From the NCBI GenBank assembly GCA_016927965.1, contig JAFGLP010000047.1, positions 1-5,084 on the forward strand: a stretch of DNA of 5,084 bases, in the 5' to 3' direction. The stretch comes from Dehalococcoidia bacterium. GTDB taxonomy: Bacteria > Chloroflexota > Dehalococcoidia > GIF9 > UBA5629. How positions within the stretch are numbered: position 1 is the first letter of the stretch; each line of letters starts with the position of its first letter. Below the pieces are notes generated by a model. That model was not told the DNA's origin, ran no database searches, and saw nothing but the letters and a program-made list of their open reading frames with translations. Positions 1 to 5,084 of the stretch are shown one piece after another. The translations under genes were made by a program, and so were the position numbers.

Positions 1-20
1 AACGGTTAAATAAAACAGGT

Positions 21-26
21 TATAAT
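21..26 (+). promoter_or_regulatory. Candidate -10 promoter element upstream of gene A
   Basis: A perfect TATAAT hexamer lies 45 bases before the first start codon, in an AT-rich leader. With a standard 17-base spacer the -35 box would fall at or just beyond the left edge, so it cannot be checked here. Transcription would start near base 33 and leave a 5' leader of about 40 bases. AT-rich DNA produces this hexamer by chance, and planctomycete promoters are poorly defined, so this is only a candidate. Confidence 0.4.
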
Positions 27-30
27 TTCG

Positions 31-42
31 TACTTTTAAGTA
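31..42. promoter_or_regulatory. Imperfect palindrome near the predicted transcription start
   Basis: The arms TACTT (31-35) and AAGTA (38-42) are inverted repeats around a two-base TT centre. They sit just downstream of the TATAAT and overlap the predicted transcription start, which is a usual place for a repressor operator. The arms are only 5 bp and AT-rich, so chance is a real explanation. No regulator gene is visible in the window to pair with it. Confidence 0.15.
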
Positions 43-59
43 TTTACAGATTGTAATTT

Positions 60-65
60 AGGAGG
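60..65 (+). promoter_or_regulatory. Shine-Dalgarno site of gene A
   Basis: AGGAGG, a full match to the anti-Shine-Dalgarno core, ends 6 bases before the ATG at 72 and 9 bases before a second in-frame ATG at 75. Either ATG could be used, and the protein would differ by one methionine. The site fixes the gene start and argues against any upstream extension. Confidence 0.8.
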
Positions 66-71
66 TTCAAA

Positions 72-2117
72 ATGATGAATGGCAAAATTTTATGTTTTTT
101 AGTCATGTTGTGCATAGTTTTGTCGGCTTCGGTGAGTGTAGGAGCGGATTGGTCGAATGTGGACATGAATGACTTGGTTGCTTTTTTGAAATTTGACGAT
201 GACTATTCCGATTCAGCCGGGTCATATGACGGAAATCCTGTTTTTGGGTATCCGACCTTTGCGTATGGCTATACGGATAATTGTCTTAATATGAGCGATT
301 CCACTACCCTGGACCCATGGGGCCTGTTCCTTGATGGCAGCGAGGCGCTTCTTGAAGCTGAAGACGAACTAACGGTATCTTTGTTTTTCAGGACAGACGC
401 ATCCAATGTAGCTTCATGGGCTTGTTTCCTTAGCAAATTTGGCGAGTGGGATGGTGAAGGCTGGGGTCTTAGAATGTTTAATTCGGCGCCAGATAATGTT
501 TGCTTTACAACCAGGACCGGTGATGCCAGCTATTACTATGCATATACCACAGGCGTAGATATAAGCGACGGCCAGTGGCATATGATTACCGGCGTTTACG
601 CTTCTAACGTTGTACTTGGCACGACTAATTCAATTACAAGGATTTATGTTGACGGCGTAAGATTAGGCAATGGATGGGGACAGACAGGGAATATTACCTC
701 ATCTCAAAATCTCCCTATATGCGTTGGTTTGAGATATGATGGTTATGAACTTCTAAATCCGGCTCCGGGATATTATGATAACGTAATGCTATATGACCGT
801 GCCATGACAGATGCAGAGGTTATGGCTCTTTACCTGAATACGCCGCCCAATATAACCGTTGTTTCACCGTTGGAAGATTCTTCAGGCACTGATCCTGAAC
901 TGGAGTCGCTGAAATGGTTGGGAGGTCCTATTGACGCCAATTACCATGTTTATTTCTCAGATGATATTAATGATGTGGATGTAAATATTCCTGATCCGAA
1001 CTTTTTTATTGGCGGAGGAATATACGGGACATTGATCAAAGAAGTGGCGCTGCCTAACTCTATTAAGCCATTGGCAGAGCTGACAGATTATTATTGGCGG
1101 ATCAACGCTGTTGATGATAGTAATGATACAATTGTGCAGACCTATGGCCCGATCAAATTTACAGTTGCCGGTCTGGTTGCTCATCTGGAGGCAAATAGCG
1201 TCGTAGTTTCCGGCGGCAAGGTCAGTGAAATGACAGACCTCACCGGAAGAGGAAACAATGCGGTGATGCCTACCGCGGTCTATCAGCCGAGTCTGATAGC
1301 TAATGACGCAGACGCAAATAATCATCCTGCGGTTGATTTTGCCAAAACTACTGAATATGGCAGATTGATTATTCCAGGCTCAAATGATTTTGCGGCAAAT
1401 AATTTTACAAGCTTTGTAGTCTATAAACCTGCAACAGTCGGCGTTTATGATAAACCAAAAAGCGGCGTTCTTTTGAATTCGAGATATAATGTTCAAAGCA
1501 GAAGTGTATACCCATGGGGTTTAAGTTTTGCGTTTGAGAATCAATTTTCCAGAATTTCTGCCAGTAGAATGACTCTGAGCGGCGACCCTGTCGCTGAAAG
1601 GGCCAGCAGTTTTGAAGGTTGCTATGGCTGGAATCTGGCCGTTAGTATGTTCGACCCGAAGTATGTTGTTGATGGGATTGTAGACCTTTACTTAAATCCA
1701 TTCACCAGCAAGAATCCGACGCTTGCTGACGCACTTGTTGGCGGCGGGCTTTCTTCGGATTCTTATCTTGCTGAGTTTGCAGGTCAGCAGCATCTTGGGA
1801 CCGGTATAGGAATGGGGTTCTACGCAAGTTCCAGTGAAGCATTTGACCCTGTATATCCTTATGATACTTGCTGGAGAGATTATGGCGAAGATTTTGCCGA
1901 TGCAGATGATTTTGCGTTCGGCGGTCGTATAGCCGAAATTCGGATTTACAATCGCGGTATGAGTCAATCGGAAATGGCGGCGATTGCGCAGGAACTTAAA
2001 GATAAATATAATTACGGCGAAGGCAATCCTCCAGGCGAATCCGCTATAATGCAGTCTACGGGCGCCAATATGGGCGATCTTTCTGAGATAGCTGATAAAT
2101 GGCTGGATACATACTAA
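72..2117 (+). CDS. Secreted LamG / concanavalin A-like multidomain protein (gene A)
   Basis: This 681-residue exported protein has no recognisable catalytic domain and is probably a carbohydrate- or surface-binding protein. Residues 1-25 form a signal peptide: Lys5, a hydrophobic core, then a likely cleavage after VGA (25/26). Residues about 35-256 are a LamG-like jelly roll (Laminin_G_3 type), shown by GQWHMITGVY at 168-177, RIYVDGV at 190-196 and YDNVMLYDRAMTDAEVMALY at 235-254. Residues about 258-366 look like a fibronectin III-like linker, with YYWRINAVD at 340-348. Residues about 367-649 form a second concanavalin A-like region, opening with DLTGRGNNAV (389-398) and HPAVDF (418-423) and closing with AEIRIYNRGMSQSEMAAI (621-638). 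The last residues, GDLSEIADKWL (668-678), resemble the helix of a dockerin repeat, but the preceding calcium loop is lost. Gene B has the same architecture and follows after 72 bases. Domain calls are by motif; the ligand is unknown. The start is fixed by the AGGAGG just upstream. Confidence 0.9.
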   Translation: MMNGKILCFLVMLCIVLSASVSVGADWSNVDMNDLVAFLKFDDDYSDSAGSYDGNPVFGYPTFAYGYTDNCLNMSDSTTLDPWGLFLDGSEALLEAEDELTVSLFFRTDASNVASWACFLSKFGEWDGEGWGLRMFNSAPDNVCFTTRTGDASYYYAYTTGVDISDGQWHMITGVYASNVVLGTTNSITRIYVDGVRLGNGWGQTGNITSSQNLPICVGLRYDGYELLNPAPGYYDNVMLYDRAMTDAEVMALYLNTPPNITVVSPLEDSSGTDPELESLKWLGGPIDANYHVYFSDDINDVDVNIPDPNFFIGGGIYGTLIKEVALPNSIKPLAELTDYYWRINAVDDSNDTIVQTYGPIKFTVAGLVAHLEANSVVVSGGKVSEMTDLTGRGNNAVMPTAVYQPSLIANDADANNHPAVDFAKTTEYGRLIIPGSNDFAANNFTSFVVYKPATVGVYDKPKSGVLLNSRYNVQSRSVYPWGLSFAFENQFSRISASRMTLSGDPVAERASSFEGCYGWNLAVSMFDPKYVVDGIVDLYLNPFTSKNPTLADALVGGGLSSDSYLAEFAGQQHLGTGIGMGFYASSSEAFDPVYPYDTCWRDYGEDFADADDFAFGGRIAEIRIYNRGMSQSEMAAIAQELKDKYNYGEGNPPGESAIMQSTGANMGDLSEIADKWLDTY

Positions 2118-2136
2118 GTCTGGATTGCAAGGACAA

Positions 2137-2155
2137 GTAATACTGTGATTATTAC
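2137..2155. repeat. Weak AT-rich hairpin between genes A and B
   Basis: GTAATA (2137-2142) pairs with TATTAC (2150-2155) around a 7-base loop. The stem has only one G-C pair and no T-run follows, so it is unlikely to be a terminator. Together with the 72-base gap and the good ribosome site of gene B, it leaves read-through from A to B plausible. Confidence 0.25.
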
Positions 2156-2178
2156 AAGATAAAAGTTAAATTGAAAAT

Positions 2179-2183
2179 AGGAG
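2179..2183 (+). promoter_or_regulatory. Shine-Dalgarno site of gene B
   Basis: AGGAG ends 6 bases before the ATG at 2190, the same spacing as for gene A. It supports that start, as does the signal peptide that follows directly. Confidence 0.75.
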
Positions 2184-2189
2184 TTAAAG

Positions 2190-4109
2190 ATGAATAGATA
2201 TATCAAAACCATAATGATTGCCGTTATGCTGTTATTCGCGGTTTCTTCGGCACAAGCAGCGCTATTAGCTTATTTACCATTTGATGGAAATACGTTGAAT
2301 GTTGCAGACCCTACCCATTCAGGTATATTCCAGGGCGATCCGGAATTCGTTGAAGGTGTTTTTGGGCAAGCTATCGATTTAGATGGAACCGATGCGGTCA
2401 TACTTGAAAATTCTAAAAGCGTAGCCTTAGGATTATCGCAGTTGAGCATTTCCTGCTGGTATAAAGGCGATTTCGCAAACCAGTGGGAAGACTTTGGCGC
2501 TCTGGTAGCAAAGTGGGGTGAAACCGCCGGCGGTTGGCAATTGAGGCGTTGGTATTGGGAACCTGATGGTCTAAACGTTGAATTGCGAGGCACCACTCTT
2601 GTTGGCACAGAATGGGCTCAAGTGGACTGGATGGATGGAAAATGGCACAGCATAATCTCAACATGGGATGGCGCTCTTTCAAAAATATATGTTGACGGCG
2701 TTGAGGTAGGAAGTTGGCCGGCAACCGGTACGATACTCCAATATATGGCGGATATTACAATTGGCTGCAAAAGGAACTCTGCTGACGTCTGCCAGCGATT
2801 TATCGTCGGAACGATTGATGAAGTGAGGATTTATGACCACGGTCTTAGTCCTGCCGAGGTAGCGGCTCTGGCGGTACCTCCGGTTGTTATGGAAATTTCT
2901 CCGATTAACGGTCAGCAAGTTGTAGACCTGGATACTTCTCTGTCATGGAGGGGTCTGAATCCGGACTACACCGTTTATATGAGTACAAATGCTGCGGATT
3001 TGGAGGGGACTCCGGATAATGCATTTAAGTTGGGTGTTTTCAGTTCGGCAGAAGTACCCTCTGCATATCTTACCCTGGATTATGATACGACATATTATTG
3101 GAGAGTTGATTCAGGAGGACAGGACGGCCCGATTTGGTCTTTTACAACCCGAAAACGTTTTGGGAATCCAGTCGATACCCTGCCGGTCGTGGGAGGCCTT
3201 GCAGTGCAGATTGACAGTGAACATGTAGTATTAGCTGAAGATTCGAGCAATAATGAGTATGTTTACAAAGCGTTGGACAGGTCGGGTAATGGTAACGATG
3301 CGGTTCTGCTGCATGGTTATGATAAGGTGCAGTTTATGCCGCAGTATGTAAGAAGCGGATATACCAGCGGAGGCAGAACTTACCCTGCTATCCATTTTGA
3401 CGGGAACTTAAGAAGCCTCAGCGTTGGGCCTAATCCAGAAGTATTTCAGGGCGATCACTATTCATGGTTCCTTGTTATAGGCGCAGACCCCGCCCACGTC
3501 GACGAAAGAATTGTAAACTTTTCAATCCAGGGCGGCTATGAGGAACAAAGTTATAATGGCTTTGGAACTTATACCTCTACTAAGGATGAACTTCCGATCT
3601 ATAAAACTTTTGGAAGAAAAACGGATGGTACCTGGACGCCAATTAACGAAGCTGATGTAAATTCCGTTGTTTCCGGAGTTACCTGGTCGCCAAAATTAAT
3701 TCTGTCAAGCTGTGATTACAGTTGGGATGTGGTGAGACAAGACATTAACAAAGCTAATGTTGCGCAAAGTAGCAGCGGCGCTGTTACAGGTTTTCCGGTC
3801 GGCGAGCTTGAAAGCATAGATCTTAGTCCAGGCGGCGGCCAGATTTTCAATCTTTACGAGTTCGTCCTCTATAGCAGGACGCTGTCTCCCGCCGAGGAAG
3901 ACGCTGTCGGTTCATACCTTGAACATAAGTATGGTTTAACTACCTATTACCCTGACGCTAATGAAGCTGAACTTACGGATTGTTCTGAAAAGTGGGCCTA
4001 TCAGCTCTATTCAGTTGTTTCCAACTACGAAAATGCCGACCTTGATAAAGATTGTTCTGTAGATTTTGGCGATTTTTCTATCCTCGCTGACAATTGGATG
4101 GATGATTAA
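2190..4109 (+). CDS. Secreted LamG / concanavalin A-like protein with C-terminal dockerin-type repeat (gene B)
   Basis: This 639-residue exported protein is a paralogue in architecture of gene A and likewise shows no enzyme domain. Residues 1-23 are a signal peptide (Arg3 and Lys6, hydrophobic core, AQA cleavage at 23/24). Residues about 24-228 are a LamG-like jelly roll: LLAYLPFDGN at 25-34, GKWHSIISTWDG at 150-161, KIYVDGVEVG at 165-174, IDEVRIYDHGLSPAEVAAL at 209-227. Residues about 231-320 are a fibronectin III-like linker, with TTYYWRVDS at 300-308 and IWSFTT at 315-320. Residues about 331-587 are a second concanavalin A-like region, with LDRSGNGNDAVL at 362-373, YPAIHFDG at 398-405 and the closing LYSRTLSPAEE at 560-570. 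Residues 617-637 are a dockerin-type repeat with Asp at loop positions 1, 3, 5, 9 and 12; the half before it (about 589-605) is degenerate. It probably binds glycan or surface polymer and is held or assembled through the C-terminal tail. Partner and ligand are unknown. Confidence 0.9.
   Translation: MNRYIKTIMIAVMLLFAVSSAQAALLAYLPFDGNTLNVADPTHSGIFQGDPEFVEGVFGQAIDLDGTDAVILENSKSVALGLSQLSISCWYKGDFANQWEDFGALVAKWGETAGGWQLRRWYWEPDGLNVELRGTTLVGTEWAQVDWMDGKWHSIISTWDGALSKIYVDGVEVGSWPATGTILQYMADITIGCKRNSADVCQRFIVGTIDEVRIYDHGLSPAEVAALAVPPVVMEISPINGQQVVDLDTSLSWRGLNPDYTVYMSTNAADLEGTPDNAFKLGVFSSAEVPSAYLTLDYDTTYYWRVDSGGQDGPIWSFTTRKRFGNPVDTLPVVGGLAVQIDSEHVVLAEDSSNNEYVYKALDRSGNGNDAVLLHGYDKVQFMPQYVRSGYTSGGRTYPAIHFDGNLRSLSVGPNPEVFQGDHYSWFLVIGADPAHVDERIVNFSIQGGYEEQSYNGFGTYTSTKDELPIYKTFGRKTDGTWTPINEADVNSVVSGVTWSPKLILSSCDYSWDVVRQDINKANVAQSSSGAVTGFPVGELESIDLSPGGGQIFNLYEFVLYSRTLSPAEEDAVGSYLEHKYGLTTYYPDANEAELTDCSEKWAYQLYSVVSNYENADLDKDCSVDFGDFSILADNWMDD
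4038..4100 (+). other. Dockerin-type calcium-loop repeat encoded at the end of gene B
   Basis: These codons give residues 617-637, DLDKDCSVDFGDF followed by SILADNWM. Asp617, Asp619, Asp621, Ser623, Asp625 and Asp628 occupy positions 1, 3, 5, 7, 9 and 12 of an EF-hand-like loop, followed by a helix ending in Trp-Met. This fits type I dockerin repeats. Canonical dockerins have two such repeats; here the first half (around Asp597-Trp602) keeps only a DCS tripeptide and part of the helix. Single or worn repeats at the C-terminus are common in planctomycete secreted proteins, where no cellulosome is established. Confidence 0.7.
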
Positions 4110-4142
4110 ACATAGGACATGATTGAGTTGATAAAGGGAACT

Positions 4143-4179
4143 TTTGGGCAGATGCATAAGTGAATCACATCTGCCCAAA
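4143..4179. terminator. Perfect 12-bp inverted repeat between genes B and C (terminator-like or processing hairpin)
   Basis: TTTGGGCAGATG (4143-4154) pairs exactly with CATCTGCCCAAA (4168-4179) around a 13-base loop; a T-G wobble (4142/4180) can extend it. The stem has six G-C pairs and begins 33 bases after the gene B stop, a usual terminator position. However, the following bases (GCCCATAAGTTGTTT) have no real U-tract, and the opposite strand has none either. It could be a weak terminator, a 3'-end stabiliser for the A-B transcript, or a partial attenuator that lowers gene C expression. The inverted repeat is certain; its function is inferred. Confidence 0.55.
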
Positions 4180-4212
4180 GCCCATAAGTTGTTTAGTGTT
4201 ACGGATTATTTC

Positions 4213-5084
4213 ATGACGAAGTTTTTATACAAACTACTGCTTTTACTTCTGGTAGTCAGCAGTTTTGCCTGTGCTGATATATCAGTAATCCCTATGCCTG
4301 ATTATGTACAAGTTTCTGCGGGCGGGAGTTTTACTTTCGGCACAGAAACCAAAATAAGTATATCTGATGCTTCTCTTGAAGATGTCGCTTCCTATCTTCA
4401 AAATTGTCTGCAACCTGCATTTGATTACAAGTTGGAAATTGCAGGCTCCCAATCGTCGCACGATGTGGTGCAGCTAAGACTTGATGATACCTTATCAGCC
4501 CTTGGAGATGAAGGTTACAGCCTTGAGGTTACCAATGAGAAGGTATTAATTTCGGCTTTTAAGCCGGCAGGTGTTTTTTATGGAATCCAGACACTGCGGC
4601 AGCTTCTTGATGTGGACGTTTTCGGAAACCAGAAAGTCGAAGATAAAAAATGGGCAATAGAGGCTGTTAAGATAATTGACAAGCCGAGGTTTTCATGGCG
4701 GGGCATGCATCTTGATGTGAGCAGACATTTTATGCCTGTTGATTTCATTAAGAAGTATATCGATTTAATAGCAATGCACAAGATGAACAGATTTCACTGG
4801 CATCTTGTGGATGATCAGGGTTGGCGAATAGAAATAGATAAATACCCTAAGCTTACAGAAGTCGGTGCATGGCGTGATAGAACCCTTATAAGTCCTCTCG
4901 ATGACCCTTATGAAAAATATGATAATACCAGATATGGCGGTTATTATACAAAAGCGCAAATACGCGATATTGTATCTTATGCGAAGAAAAGATATGTAGA
5001 AATTGTTCCAGAGATTGAAATGCCTGGCCATGTCAGCTCTGCCATAGCCGCCTACCCATGGCTCTGGTGCAGCGGTGAACAGAT
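4213..5084 (+). CDS. Beta-N-acetylhexosaminidase, glycoside hydrolase family 20 (5' part, runs off the right edge; gene C)
   Basis: The first 290 codons of an exported exo-hexosaminidase that would remove terminal beta-linked GlcNAc or GalNAc. Residues 1-21 are a signal peptide (Lys3, Lys7, a poly-Leu core, ACA cleavage at 21/22); Cys20 leaves a weak lipobox as an alternative. Residues about 23-155 match the N-terminal alpha/beta domain of GH20 enzymes (GH20b type), ending in GVFYGIQTLRQLL (120-132). The catalytic barrel begins near 158 with RFSWRGMHLDVSRHF (159-173); Arg163 matches the family's substrate-binding Arg (Arg178 of human HEXA). FHWHLVDDQGWRIEI (194-208) and VPEIEMPGH (265-273) are hallmark barrel motifs. 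The catalytic Asp-Glu pair lies beyond the window, so activity cannot be judged. Start: the ATG at 4213 opens the signal peptide directly, but no Shine-Dalgarno is visible, unlike genes A and B. It lies 103 bases after gene B, behind a hairpin. Confidence 0.93.
   Translation, partial: MTKFLYKLLLLLLVVSSFACADISVIPMPDYVQVSAGGSFTFGTETKISISDASLEDVASYLQNCLQPAFDYKLEIAGSQSSHDVVQLRLDDTLSALGDEGYSLEVTNEKVLISAFKPAGVFYGIQTLRQLLDVDVFGNQKVEDKKWAIEAVKIIDKPRFSWRGMHLDVSRHFMPVDFIKKYIDLIAMHKMNRFHWHLVDDQGWRIEIDKYPKLTEVGAWRDRTLISPLDDPYEKYDNTRYGGYYTKAQIRDIVSYAKKRYVEIVPEIEMPGHVSSAIAAYPWLWCSGEQ

Noticed and set aside
957..1325. 122-codon open frame on the minus strand inside gene A
   Set aside because: It lies wholly within a well-supported signal-peptide and domain-bearing gene on the other strand, and its translation shows no domain or low-complexity-free motif that I recognise. 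The same applies to the minus-strand frame at 1692-1967.
645..2701. 14-base identical stretch TATGTTGACGGCGT at 645-658 and 2688-2701
   Set aside because: It encodes the conserved YVDGV turn of both LamG domains, so shared protein motif and codon preference explain it without invoking a mobile or regulatory repeat.
2270..2918. Three overlapping minus-strand open frames inside gene B
   Set aside because: They overlap one another in different frames and run antisense to the LamG region of gene B; their translations have no recognisable motif.
2989..3228. 79-codon + strand open frame inside gene B
   Set aside because: It is out of frame with the fibronectin III-like linker, whose YYWR and WSFTT motifs are clear in the main frame.
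4128..4156. Possible promoter for the hexosaminidase gene (TTGATA at 4128-4133)
   Set aside because: At a 17-base spacing the -10 position reads GATGCA, which is a poor match, and it falls inside the hairpin stem.
4160..4168. Small palindrome GTGA-A-TCAC within the hairpin loop region
   Set aside because: It shares its last base with the 12-bp stem, is only 4 bp per arm, and is much weaker than the main hairpin.
4578..5031. Two minus-strand open frames opposite the hexosaminidase gene
   Set aside because: They run antisense to the conserved GH20 motifs, which are read without interruption on the + strand to the window edge.

Overview
The window looks like part of a glycan-utilisation or cell-surface locus of a PVC-group bacterium, most likely a planctomycete of the Phycisphaerae/Sedimentisphaerales type. 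Three things suggest this. Large secreted proteins stack LamG-like jelly-roll domains. One of them ends in a single dockerin-type calcium-loop repeat, a C-terminal tag common in that group. Base composition is moderate, with AT-rich spacers. The taxonomic call is an inference from architecture; the window contains no marker gene.

Layout: all three genes are on the + strand and read in the same direction. Bases 1-71 are a short AT-rich leader with a perfect TATAAT and a strong Shine-Dalgarno. Gene A (72-2117) encodes a 681-residue exported protein with a LamG domain, a fibronectin III-like linker and a second concanavalin A-like region; its dockerin-like tail is worn down. A 72-base spacer holds a weak hairpin and a second Shine-Dalgarno. 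Gene B (2190-4109) encodes a 639-residue protein of the same architecture with an intact calcium-loop repeat at its C-terminus. A 103-base spacer holds a perfect 12-bp inverted repeat with no proper U-tract. Gene C (4213 to past the right edge) is the first 290 codons of an exported family 20 glycoside hydrolase (beta-N-acetylhexosaminidase). It is cut off before its catalytic Asp-Glu pair.

How they may work together: genes A and B have no recognisable catalytic domain and look like paralogous binding or scaffold proteins of the cell surface or periplasm. The hexosaminidase would release terminal GlcNAc or GalNAc from chitin-like or host/algal glycans. A reasonable inference is that A and B bind the glycan or hold the surface apparatus while C trims it. 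Co-transcription is plausible from the shared direction and short gaps, but the hairpin before gene C may reduce or separate its expression. No RNA genes, mobile elements, CRISPR arrays or phage features were seen. I did not find a clearly new biological system; the least explained parts are the paired LamG proteins with unequal dockerin tails and the hairpin between B and C.
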